Below, piece by piece: positions 1-19,487 of a DNA stretch of 64,000 bases (position 1 is its first letter; the number at the start of each line of letters is the position of its first letter). Source of the stretch: Diprion similis (lineage: Eukaryota > Arthropoda > Insecta > Hymenoptera > Diprionidae). The position numbers and the translations under genes are program-made. The notes beneath the pieces were generated by a model. The model made no database searches. It saw only the letters and a program-made list of their open reading frames with translations, and was not told the origin of the DNA. Location: positions 5,409,001 to 5,473,000 of the forward strand of contig NC_060113.1 of the NCBI RefSeq assembly GCF_021155765.1, read 5' to 3'.

Positions 1-2237
1 CTGCTAGATGGGAAGTTTTATAGTCACTGAAGTTTTTACATACATACGGTGAATTCTAATTAAAGAGAAAAAAATGTGGCCTACCACTGGCATATTCATC
101 CTATTAATATAGTTTATCATTTTTCATATCTTTTAAATCTCGTGCGTATGTACACATGCACAGTAAGAGGGCAGACCGCATACGTATGTGTTTGATACTT
201 GAAATAGCCGATAGGCGCGAAATTCTATTGTCATAAACTATGTATATACGTCGCTTAATCAAGATCGAGGTAGGATAAAGTCGATTTGAAACTTGAAAGA
301 TAATTCGAGTCTTAATCAGTTAACTCGGACAGTTGTCTTCGGGCAGTCTTGCCGACGAAGTACATTTTCTGACATTCTTGCCTCAGAACGCGTGTACATG
401 TTGAATAAGTGACAACAAGTGTGTTGCCTGCGTGTAACAATCGTAGCTGGTGAACATCATGTACCAAAAGCTTTTCAGATCCGGTACTTTCCGAACATTG
501 GCAAGCGTCTTTCAAAGGTGAATTATTTTTCACATCTAACTACCTATGTATTTTCTATTCTCTATCAGCGATCGAACGGTGTCGTTCTGTTCACCTTACA
601 TAAAACAATTGATTTATCTTTCGATTGATAAGAAATCGTCTCAACGTTGTCAACAAATAATCGCCATTATCAGCGGGAGTAATTCGGACTTAGAGCATAT
701 ATTCGGTTCATCATATTGCCGCAGGCGATTACAGAATTCGGAAATAAATACAGAAATGAATTTAAATGTCCGATAATAAGACGACAATCCCGGAGTTCGT
801 GGTTGGACGCACATCCTCCGTGTGCATAAATCATTCCAACAGGCATTTCGACATCGTTTATACTTAAGCACGACAGATTTATATCACGATAATCTCGCCA
901 TGCACGTCGGTATCAGTTCTGCCTCAATCGAATCTAAATGCTGCCGGGAATTATTGTAAAGGAATTAAGTAAGAAGATGCATATCGAAGAGTGGCGAGAT
1001 TTGAAGGACGAGCCACAGGTCCGAGGACGTCGAGCACCGGTTGTTCGGCTTCCTTCGGACACTGTACCGAATTCTTCCGAACCGAACAATCTGGATATTC
1101 CCCTCATCCCCCCTCCTTACTGGGTGTTTTCACTTCGAACCGATGTATTAAAAATCGTCTAAATCAGGATAATACGATGTCCTGATCGTCAGTTTATCGG
1201 GCAGAGTCTCATCGACGTCAAAGTGCCGTTTGTGTTTGCCCCCGCCGCAGGGGCGTGTGCTCTTGGTGATTCCGCTAAACCCGAATATATAACAATTATA
1301 TTTCTGTCCCCGCATGTGAAATCGGATTTGACGGCTAGCGGACAGACGGACTGACGGACAATGGCGAACGCTGCAAGGAGGTTCCCTCGGCCAGAAAGTT
1401 GATCGGGATTTTCGGGGATTCGTTGAGGGCAGGGAACAGAGACCTGTGATCGTCATATGTTCCCGATTTTATCCCGACAATAAATGCGCTGTTCCGCTGA
1501 CTGTCCGATAGCGTTGTTGGTTGTTTTACGCTTTCGTAATACCGTGTTGTAAATGTTTGAAAATAAATACATGTATACGTAAAGGGGTATGCGTTAGGCC
1601 CAGTGCTGCTTGCTGTGTGGAAGTGGAGTTTAATCTCTGTGTGTCAGTTTTATCGGTAAAGTTTCGACTCGAAATATTTGCTTTTTATTTCGACGCTTTG
1701 CAAATCCGAGTTCCTCCTCGTCAAACTGACAACGAATTGTGAATACCTTAGTGTTATCTCGTGTCTGTCTTTGTAACGTCAACGAATCTGATTTCCCAGC
1801 TCTTGTTACCAGTAACCACAAATCGCTGTATCTTTCGTTAGCTACCGACTCGTTATTATCCTTGTATATATAACGCAGAAAAAACGGTGTTTATTTATAA
1901 GCAAAAGGACGAGCCAAGTTTTTTTTATCATTAATAATCTACATTGAAACAAGAAATCTCCTCAAAGGAACAAAGAATCTCGTCTCTGTTCTTCCAATAT
2001 ATTTTTACTTTTATTCCGTCATTTATACTCTTGACTTGACTGTTTATCGAGGAAATCCATACAAAAATCTATGGACCATGCAGAGAACGATAACCCAAAA
2101 CACAGAACTTACTATCCAAATTTGAAAAAAGTGACTGACGATAGACGTATGAACATTCAAATACCAAAAGACACTTGCTGAAGTGTCTCAGAGTTGAGAA
2201 GTCACGTGCTTTGAGACGTTACCAAAACGCTATCAAG
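1..2237 (+). promoter_or_regulatory. Upstream region / probable 5' UTR of the Src42A-type gene
   Basis: No recognisable protein is encoded here; the open frames are short and match nothing I know. The stretch precedes the Src42A start codon at 2238 and probably contains its promoter and one or more non-coding exons. A good donor-like AAAG/GTGAAT lies near 519 and a possible acceptor just before 2191, but I cannot join these with confidence. The GC content is higher around 950-1450 than in the flanks, as expected near an insect promoter. This is inference only. Confidence 0.35.
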
Positions 2238-8746
<6,509 letters not shown>

Positions 8747-10395
8747 TCTACGCGTTAATAATCGCGATATTGATTTTTTCAGATCTGCTGTTTTTTTATA
8801 GCCTAATACACTACTAGGAAATCGATATAGTGAGTGTAGTGAATGACTGACGGTTTTGTTGAAATCATTTTCAGTTGGCCTTGGCCAAACCTGATCTGTA
8901 AGATATCCGTAAAAAACACGTTTAACCAGAAGTTTCAAAATGTCAAATGAAATTTCTATTTTTATTTGATCAAATGAAGTCGAGGTGCGTTTAAATTATG
9001 TATACATGGCCTAGGTTGAAGCATTCGCAAATTTTATTCCACTTCTTAATTTCAAACATCCAGTTCATAACCAGATACAAAATGCCAAAAGTAGCTTACT
9101 ATTAATTCAGTGTATCATCTGTAGTTCACGTTATAAAAAAACAGCATGTATTCTATTAGATATGATTTATTTTTTCATATAGAATAACCAGCATCGTCAT
9201 TGACGATTTTTTTTATTCTAGCTGCCATATACAGGTATAAGTTCTTTTCTATAATTCTATTCTCAAGAATACGCGGACGATATTACAGAGTTTTAAAGCT
9301 AAACATTTTTCCCGAATATGCATGCGAAATTTAAAGTGACTTTTAAAAATAATGAATGATTTAGCGATGGGAATGTCTTAACTGTACGACAACTATAGTA
9401 GGGTAAATACATCGGTGAACTCTGTTGGTGATTGAAAATATCAACACAATTTCATTCACTGGTGTCTTTGTTTTCAGAATGTTGAAATTAATTTGATTGG
9501 AGAAAAAAATGTATGTAAACTGATGAGTTGAATATGGAGGAAACGTTTATCGCGGAGAGAGTAACAGTGCTGAAATGCAAATTAACTGAAGCCACGATAG
9601 AATTTCTGAGTGCGTGATGCATGGGAAAAATTATATACTACGTATTTAATTTCATTTGTCATCGCACACTACAGTTGAGCAACAAATCGAATCATAGATA
9701 TTCGATTCGTACATCCTCAAGTTGGCCGTCGGCTTAAGTTCAAGGTAGAAACATACCTGATGGATTCAAAGTTGACCTTTGATACTGTTACGTAATAATA
9801 ATTCAGTGAAGCGTATTATATTACTTATATATTTTTTTCAACAGTATGCCTCGAGCTATGAAAATTTGCGTGAAAAAAAAAGTTTGTTGGCAAGTTTATT
9901 TGATTAATTCACGAGGTTAAAAGCTTGTAATGTTGCAATGCATTTTTCAGAAAAATTGTTACTTCGTAACCTGAGAATTGATTGAATTTAAGGAAACTAA
10001 TACAGCAAAACGTGATTTTTTTTTGTAAATTTTAGTCGTTGAAAGTAATTTCAAACTTGTAAAACAATGATGTTTTCCGAAATGTTTTCATTTATTAACG
10101 TTACTTACTTCAACCTCGTATTATTTCCGAAAGAGTATAATCATTAAAGGTTCAAGTCCTTTTGTCCTCGGCAGATTATAATGTTGCTACTACTAAGATA
10201 AAATGGCTGTTTTTTAGAACGGGTTTGGAGAGCATAATGCAAGACATTGCAAACTAATGTATTTAATCTCGACAAGATAATCGTTAAGTGTTCATGAAAG
10301 AGTAAGCGTAAGTTTAGTCTTAGCATAATAATTATAAGAATTTGTGTAATTCGCGAATTGTGCTAGCAATTAACTTACAAATTGTTTGTCTTGTA

Positions 10396-10418
10396 TTTTT
10401 TTTTTTTTTTTTTTTTTT
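10396..10418. repeat. Poly-T tract, 23 bases
   Basis: This is an uninterrupted run of T on the plus strand. On the minus strand it reads as poly-A and could be the tail of an old retroposed element, but I see no clear target duplication around it. Confidence 0.95.
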
Positions 10419-11704
10419 CCTTCTCCTGTTCCGGAATATAATTTGATGTATCGCGTCGAAATTTACTCACAACGCTATAGTTTTTTATTCCACTGCAATT
10501 TTCTTTTTCTGATTGATTCACAAATAGATCAGCTGAGTTCTATGAAAACTGATTGATACTAATACTTTTATACTGATTAACGATGTACAGAAACATTGTA
10601 TAGTGTCAACTAGATGTTGTTTAGATCTTTTTTGCAATTGAAAGATGCATCGTGGTTGGACTGGGACCCTACGTTATATACATATATATATATACACATA
10701 TAATTTGCCACGCATGCATATAGATAGATGTAAATTCGCTCCTTTTTACTAACCGCTAAACAAGGTATGTGCATTTTCGAGTCATTTGTAAATCTAAATG
10801 AAAAACATCACGCGATACTCTTAATAATCGTGTGTTTATTTAATATGTTCACAGTATTACAAGGGTACATATAATTCGAGTAGTTGCATTGGGGCGATTC
10901 AACTGTCCATTTAGTTCCCTCATGAAATAGATAAGAAAATATGCATTCACAAATCCCAGTTTTTTTTTTTTTACCCCGGCACAGTTTGATCACAATTTGT
11001 TGATGCTTTTTCAACAAGCCATTTTCTATGTTGAAATTGCAGTTTCTCTTCTTTATTTCTTCCCGTATTTCTCTCTTTAAAAAGCAAGAGATAACTGATT
11101 GAAATTGAACACTAATTTCAATCGAAAGCTCATATTCAAGACTTTTATTCCGTGTATAATTTATTCTTATCCGTATCAACAAAATTTGAGAGTCTGATTA
11201 TACATTGTTATCGTGCGTCACAATTCGGAATCGCTTTTAGATAAACTCGATTAATCGGAAATAAGTTCCGTTCTGTTAGATTATGTAAATGTTGATTTAG
11301 TTATTACGTAGTCCAACCCTCATCTAGCTTTCATGGAGCATTTTGTGACGCACACAAATCAATCATGACCTATCTTTTCCAAGTATATATACATACATAT
11401 ATATAATTAAAGTCATTGGTATAAGCAAGTGTATAAAATAATAATAACAATAACGATAATAATAATGATATGGGTGCGATATGTTTATGGTATTCAAGTT
11501 ACAGTCTGTGAAATACATTTGGCGCAATTTCAGAAAGAATCGATGTTTTCCCTTTATGAACTGACAAAACATAATTTGCTCTCAAGGATTATTAAAAACT
11601 ACAACTGCAATTTGACGCTCGACGAATATAATAGTTGATGTCAATAACAACGATTTTCAGACTGCCGTAATAAATTGCATCTTTGTACATGTATAATATT
11701 TTAC

Positions 11705-11745
<41 letters not shown>

Positions 11746-12654
11746 CTCACCTATGTATAAAACACATAACCTAGATAACGTATTTTCATTGTAAATGCAA
11801 TAAAATTTTTTGTGGAACGTCATTTTGCTATCAGCCTCCAAACGACATGCACAGAATATTAATAATATTATATTAAGATTAAATGTAAAAATCCGCTTAT
11901 CTATAAGTATATACGTTATACACACAAATAGATACATACACATAGTATACTCATTTTAGTTTCTTATACTATTTTATTTTATATAAGAGCAATCTGTATT
12001 TTGCAAGCACTATATTTTTGTTGTCGTACATTTAATTATCTACATTCTAGTTCATACGAAATAAATCTATAGTTGTAATATTTCCGGAGTTTTCATTTCA
12101 GTACTATTACTAATATTGTTGATAATAGTATTGTTATCGAACAGTGTAATAAGTTTTTGTTACATATTACGTGTATGACCATGATAGTATAGTGTATGCT
12201 ATCGGTTTATTCTGAATACTAACACTTTGCTCAGCTAATTATAAGTGAGTTTTTCTTCCTCACTACAATCGATAATATACCGCAAATTGCTCACTGCAAA
12301 CGTAAATTTGTAGTATTAAAACATCTTTCCAATATTTTCAATTATAAATATGTACAAAGTACATATTAAAGTAAGTTTACTGCATGTATAAAACATCTGA
12401 GTATCGAGTAACTCTATAATGATTTGATATACGAATACTGATATTTAAAGGTAACACACGAGTTATCTTTCACCATACCAAGAAAAGACTCGTGGGATTT
12501 GAGCAAATCATTCGAACGTATCTGTGTAACATTCAAAATTTTATGCTGAATATTATCAACATTCATTTCGTTAATACACCGCCGCCTACATTGAGTACTG
12601 TATTGGTAATAAATATAAAACGTAAAAAAGAAATTCCTTCACTTTGCTATGTAG

Positions 12655-13175
12655 GTTCTTTTTTTATTTTTGTACTTTTACAACTCTTCGGGAAACATTC
12701 ACTAGCAAATTTCAATGCTTCACTCCCATAATGTATTTACCTTAGTAGATAATAATTTGTCTTTCAGTACTAAATCATTTATTGGACTACCCGTCTTTTT
12801 TCCCATTTTTTTCCGTATCCAAATACCGCGCCTTGCCGTAAAGTTTCGTTCGTACAGCTTACAATAACAAACGCGCCAACCCGACAGCCTAAAAGTAACT
12901 AGTTCAACCAAGCGGCTGAGTATCCTTGCGCGAAAGCAGGTGTTCTTTTTTATTTTTGTACTTTTACAACTTTCATTGGAAAATATTCACTGAAAAATTA
13001 CAACATTTTTAATCTTATACTGTACTAATTTATGATAATGGATTCGAATGTTCCGTTTAGTTCCGAATCGTTCAGTGAACTCTAGAGGTTTTGTCTCTTG
13101 AAACCAGGTTTGCCAACCCGATCGTTCAAAAGTAACTAGGCCAACCAAGCGGCTCACGACGGCAGGTGTCTGTCA
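12655..13175. repeat. Diverged tandem duplication of about 240-290 bp
   Basis: Two blocks recur in the same order. A T-rich block ending TTTTTGTACTTTTACAACT followed by an ATTCACT-type segment occurs near 12657 and again near 12943. A block with GCCAACCCGA, AAAGTAACTAG and CAACCAAGCGGCT occurs near 12875 and again near 13112. The offsets are about 287 and 237, so the copies differ by an indel of about 50 bp. It lies just upstream of the first coding exon of Rab23 and looks like a local duplication or two copies of an unnamed mobile element. Confidence 0.7.
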
Positions 13176-13177
13176 CA

Positions 13178-13240
13178 GGTGGCTCAGTCGGCGGTCAGCT
13201 ACCGCGTATTCGAGGATCGCGGGTTATGCGTGAGCATCTT
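13178..13240 (+). repeat. tRNA-like A-box segment, possible SINE fossil
   Basis: TGGCTCAGTCGG at 13180-13191 fits the RNA polymerase III A box of tRNAs and tRNA-derived SINEs. About 35 bases on, GATCGCGGGTT resembles the left half of a T-arm/B box, but the following ATGCG departs from the CGANNCC core. It cannot be a working tRNA. A decayed tRNA-derived SINE head is the simplest reading, with low certainty. Confidence 0.3.
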
Positions 13241-13498
13241 TTTTTGTTTAGCGAGGTCTGTGAATAGCGATATAGGATTTAATCTCTTTTCAGAAGTGAT
13301 AGAAAGTTTAATCAAATATCAACGCAAGAATGAGCCGTTTTCGGGAGTGTTTAGCCGATCGGATTAACGGATGGGAAAGATGATTTTATTATACCGGAAA
13401 AGTGTTGGTACGATGAAAGTTTGACAAAAGGAATTATCCCATGTTCGAAAGGGGAATAGAAAATTGTTGGATATTATGCTAATCATAGCGGAGTCAGA

Positions 13499-16286
13499 AT
13501 GCGAGAGGAAGAACTCGAAATATCACTTAAGGTACGAAACTAGTATAGAACTTAAGAAAATTTTACTTATCCATCGAGTTTTTTTCTCGAGTATAAACTC
13601 GATCAAACAGTCTTCTACAGTTTCTATTCAATCACCGTTCGCACAATCAACATAAATACACCGTTAATATACTATGACGTTTCATACGAACGAAGAAAGG
13701 GCTGCATGATTTGCACTTACACATACGTGAAATAGATGCATCTGCCTTATTCTATCTGATCCGGCATATGCATATAATCACAAATTATATCCCTATTAAT
13801 ATGAGTAAATTTATACACTAATTATAACCTTTGAACTAGCACATAATTTCTTTAATACGATATACAATAATTACATTACACAGATGCACTGAATTTAAAC
13901 GATAAGACTTTTGCACAATTGTTATTCATATTTATTATACATGCTGCACGTGTTTAAATTTCCGCGTACCTCAATAACAAGCCTTATGGCGCTTATTCGC
14001 AGAAATTCTTATCATCCGGCGTATCAGTGTTAAATTCGGGATCGTTATTCCTCGGAAATTATTCGTATGACCTTACATACACGGGGCCGTAAGAAAGTAA
14101 GAATGCCTTTGCAGCTCCATCTTTGATTGTGTTAACGGTACACGTCTACATTACATGTGTGTGATTTTTCATCCGTGCCTTGTGTACCCGTATAAATATG
14201 GATTTACACGTACATACATACATACATGCATACATATATGCCGCCGATGGTGACATAAAGTTTTTTTCTTCGCGTCGTATCTTTTCGGGCTCAGACTATA
14301 TACCGACCAGGATCACGATCGTAAATAAGTTTCTCTAACTCTCTGATGACTTGATGCTATTTGTTTGAATAAGTCAACGTCCTTGTATGTACATACATGT
14401 ATGGTGTTCCTTTTTATTTTTATTATTATTCAGTCCGCTCAACCAACCGATTTTAATTAGCGATCGTCTTACAACTCGTTGCGTATAATGTATAATATTT
14501 CTTATAGACGCTGCGATAACTTCAGTGCAGCAGCTCGAGTTGACGATTTACAATTAGGCTGAAGTTAAAAAATCATATTTTGTTTATAATGATTTATTAA
14601 ATTTTGGAAAGTTAGAAAGGTGCGAATTAACGATTTTGTCCTCAACATGCATCGTTGCAATATAACGTTACTAACTTCATCCTCATGATATACGTGCACA
14701 TTAACGAGTCTGAAGTTAGTAACGTTATCGTAACGAAGTATTGGGGGAAAAAAAATCACTATTTTTTCAAGTTTACAACGATTTTAAAGGAACTAGGATT
14801 CTGGGATATGAGTGTGTTTTGTTTCATTACGGTTTATGTTTTTCCTTACGATACGTTACTAACTTCAATATGATCGTATTCAAACGTGTAATGTGAGTCC
14901 TTATATATAATATCTTATACCACGTCTATAAACGGAGAAATTATATATAAGTAATCGCGTTCTTAAATAATGAGACAAAAGTCGATTTACATAAAGCTGT
15001 GCGATGCGCGTCGATAAACGCAGAAATCGGAACGTTGGATAAAAGTAAAAACCAAGAAACTTACTAATTGGCTTTACAACTCTAACCGAATATTCTTATA
15101 ATTAATATATGAAAAAATAAACTTGGTTTAATATTGCGGGATAAGTTAACGAATATGTAATGCAATTATCAGTCTCTTCCGGCAACGCTGAAACTTTCAG
15201 CAACATCGTTCGTTCGATTCTTATCAGGGTCACGGCTATATTTTTTTTGAATCGAATTAATTGGCGACGTTCATCGCGAAGCTATTAATTATAAATACAA
15301 CCGTCCGACAACCGATTCAGTGATGGAAACCTTTCTCTTGAATGTCGAGTTTGCTCGCATGCACGCATAAATATCAACACGACACGTGAAGATTTTGCGA
15401 AAACCAGTTATGCCGATCAAAAAACGTTCCAGGCTCATGTACCAACTAGTTCTTCTTTCCTTGGAATTATTTAGCGTTTTAAGATTAACAAGGATCACGA
15501 TCCACATCGTTATCGTCATCATAATTACTCAGATTTTACATATAAGTTTTATATAAAATACCCAACGATTTTAAACAGAGCGTGCAGATCAAAACCAAAT
15601 TAATTCTCACGTATATGAAATTTTCAAATCTCTCACAATTAGTCGAAATAAGTGTGTACCTAGATAGATGAAGGCAGGTGAAAGCGGAGAAAGATGCGGC
15701 TTCATCTTATATATATATATATAATACACGTTTCACTATGTTCTATGAAAAATTTTAACTCATTATTTACATTACATTATATCTAAAAACTTTCCAATAC
15801 TTTACGGAACTTCAGCTGTCCAAACAATTCTAATTCCGCGCCCCTTCATAATATTTCAAATATTTTTTTCGCCATAATTTTAGGTAAAATAGCGATAATT
15901 CCGCTGCTCGATTACATTATAGAGATATACGCAACTTATTGCTTAAAGTGCGTACACGTTGCCGTGACGGGACCCAATGAGAGTTCATATATTCTTCGAT
16001 TCATTTCCTGAATTCGAAGACCGGTTATTCAGGTGAATCCGGACTTCGGCCTTCCGCGATTTGACCCACTTCAAAATGCGCCTGCCTGCACGCCTAACTG
16101 TTAACCGATATTATAATTTGGCAGCGCGCTTAATTCTCGGGACAAATCGAGGAAGGCGCGGTATTGGCATAATAATTTATGTACGTAAAAGAGGACTGGA
16201 AAGTAAAAAATTATTTTATGCAAAATAAATATTCGCCAATTAAAACGTGTTGATAGATTATACGTGACCGAAATTTCAAGATAATG

Positions 16287-16317
<31 letters not shown>

Positions 16318-19300
16318 ATAATAAGAAGTCGTTTTAACCAGGTAAAATCCACTAGCTTCTTCCAAAAACTGAATAAATTCACTTCGCTATATACAGCATA
16401 TATCGTGTTTATCACATTTTTATACATTATGTATGTAAGCTTTTACATCGAATACAGCTTGCATGACTAATATAATCGTATGAATATATAGGTGTGGATA
16501 GGAGATTGAAACGTCAATCTTTGAGACATAAAACATGATCGGTTTTACAAATTTATTACCGACCATCGATCAGACGTTCAATGCGCAAATGTTAATTATC
16601 ATATTACTAATTGAAGAGGAGAGTTAAAAAAGGTTGTAAACGCCATTATTATTGCGGGGAAAAGATATATTTTTAGAAACTTCGTAACCGCCAAAGCCAG
16701 TTTTTTGTAAAGAAATTTTTTGCTCTCCAAAAAATGTCACTTGCAGTTTCTTTTAATTCTCTATTTAGATTGACAAATTTTAAACGAGTTATTGTGAACC
16801 ATATGGTGTACTGTTATAGGTGGTCATAGTGGGAAACGGTGCCGTAGGAAAATCGTCCATGATACAAAGATTCTGCAAAGGAACATACACGAGGGATTAC
16901 AAGAAGACAATTGGTGTTGATTTTCTTGAACGACAAATAGAGTAAGTAAAATACTGCAGACGTACTAAAATTGCATGAAATTACATAGATTACTATAATA
17001 TACACGGAGAGTATAATTCGCGCCTTGAGGATGCTGAGATATACAGCAAAGCACGAAACGTGCAGATAATAATTAAGCTACGTTCGATTCTTCGCTCTGC
17101 ACGTCGTTGAAAATTAAAAAACGAACAAAAATTTCCTGCTTAAGAAAGTTTTTTTTATATATTATTATTTTACTCTCTCTCTTCTTGATCACTCCATCTT
17201 AATACTATTTTTGCATCAGATAAACATTATATTATAAACGTGGATGTCTGTACGTCGAATAGGCAAAATGTGAAGGCTACAGTGTCTAGTTCCATGTCGA
17301 GAAATTTGTGTCAGCTTGTCCTACTGGTTTATATTGCACTCGTTCCCAGTTCCTCTCTTTTTCTCTTTCTCTTTCTCTTTCTCTTTCTCCCTCCCTGGAT
17401 CCGTCACGTAAAGTGTCATACACACGTATAATACCATATACATACTTCACGCATGTTTTCTGTTGTAATAACACCTTAGTTTTCACGCTCTCGATAACTC
17501 TGCAATAAGATGAAAATATCGTTGAAAGATATTTTTTTTTTTTTTTACACGGAAATTTTTGCAATCATTTATAATCTCCCTTTATTTCTTTCTTTCTATA
17601 TATATATTTTTTTTTATTCACTTATTTTCCTATACTTTAAATTATACGTAAACACTTTATATAAAAGTGAAAAATTGAAAAGATTTACGTTCGATTTAAA
17701 GTAGCATAAAGTATGCATCAATTATACCGCGGCTCCATTATACGCAGATATGAAATTCAAATCATCGCTACAACTGGTATTACACATATGTTTTCTCCAC
17801 GGCTATTTATCTCTCTCAGTGTCTACACACGTGTATATAAAGATGTATGTACGTGTATACATCTATACGGACGTATATTATTATCGGTTAATAATTTAGA
17901 ATTAATTTCGCTTCTACGATGCATGTATGGATATCAGATCGTCAATCATTTCTTTATTCGTTTATGTATATGTATATATATATGTATAACATTACGACGT
18001 ATCCTCGCACTATTAGGTGTTGGACATTATTACCGAATAATTGCCGCTTCCGCGGCATAAATTTTCTTATCCACATAGCATGTCATATATTTTTGGTATT
18101 ACATTATAATTTCGTAATTTGTGAACATCATTCGCGTATAAATTTTGGATTCAGGTTGAGTTCTTAATGAAAGTATTACAATTGTATATATATATATCTT
18201 AAGTCCGAAATATTTTTGTTGTTTTTTTTTTTTTTTTTTTTTCCTTTTTACTGTAAAAATTGCAGTTGCACTGCACGAAATATCAAAATCATGTAAATAC
18301 GAGAAGTTAATTTTTATTTTTGGATAATAGTTAAATCTATATCAAGGTATGATATAACAATGCAGGAAATCTCCTTCGTTATGCGAACAAAACGTTCAAA
18401 ATTTAATTTGAAAATTGTTTACGAATTTAAACAATCACTTATAACTGCAATTATAATAAGTATCATCGTTCATCATACTTTCTACCCCAGAATATATACA
18501 TATACACACAGCTCGACGTATGAATATTTTCTCTCGATCACGTCCTAAATATAATAAACTTTAAAATGAGCACGTTAAACGGGATTATTTGCATCTAAAT
18601 GCGATTTTTTTTTTTTTTTCTTTGTTATCAATTAATCGGACAAAAGATTGACGAGGGTGAAATTTTGGAAACGCTCGAATCACACAATGATAATGATAAT
18701 GTAAGTTATTATTGTTAAAAACAAATTTATTGAAAAAAAAAAACGTGGAAATTAAAGGAATAATTAATTTGCGAGAAAGTAAACTCTCTCTAAACATACA
18801 TACGTGTTTTACATATAAACCGTGTGTTTTTGGGGTCGCTGATTACAAATCTGAAATCGGATTTAAAATATTCAAGATAGCGGATCCAATGTGGCGTACG
18901 AAAATATGAAATTCGATCGAATCCGGAGAAATAATTCTGTCCAGAAGTTTTCGGGGTCACTGATTACGAATCGGAAATCAGATTTTAAAAACTTAGTACG
19001 ACGACTCCAATCAGCGACCCTGAAAATCTCTACGCAAAGTTTGTCGACCGTATTCGATGAAATTTGAAATGTTCATCTATAATATGTGACGCAAATGGTT
19101 GAAATTTTTTTTTTTCGATCAATGGTAAGATAAGACATGAAATGGAGAAAAAACGAAATGAATAATAAATGTTTCTCTGGGACAGAGTCGATGCCGAGGA
19201 CGTACGCCTTATGCTCTGGGACACTGCTGGTCAAGAGGAATTTGACGCTATTACAGCTGCCTACTACAGGGGAGCTCACGCCTGTGTTCTCGCTTATTCG

Positions 19301-19456
19301 GCGACGGACAGACACTCTTTCGACGCGATACCATCCTGGAAATTGAAGGTAGATACCTACTATGAATACTAAATTCTCGTTTGGGAAGTCAGCTGCTGTT
19401 CGGTTAAGATTCTTCTTTAAATATGTACAAAAAACTCCAGTGTCGAGTTACATCTT

Positions 19457-19487
<31 letters not shown>

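Larger units (their letters stand above)
8747..13498. other. Src42A 3' UTR and intergenic stretch before Rab23
   Basis: I see no protein-coding gene here. The first part must include the 3' UTR of the Src42A-type kinase. The rest is AT-rich, with a 23-T run, TA-rich microsatellites near 10680 and 11710, a diverged duplicated block at 12655-13175 and a tRNA-like fossil near 13180. The last few hundred bases should include the Rab23 promoter and 5' UTR. Confidence 0.6.

Noticed and set aside
2175-2237. N-terminal extension of the Src kinase by 21 codons
   Set aside because: The extension starts with a non-ATG codon and would bury the myristoylation glycine of MGNC.
10808-11182. Minus-strand 124-codon frame downstream of Src42A
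   Set aside because: AT-rich Ile/Asn/Lys/Tyr composition typical of chance frames, no family match, crosses low-complexity runs.
13178-13240. Functional tRNA gene
   Set aside because: The B-box core is broken (GGGTTATGCG) and no acceptor-stem pairing could be traced.
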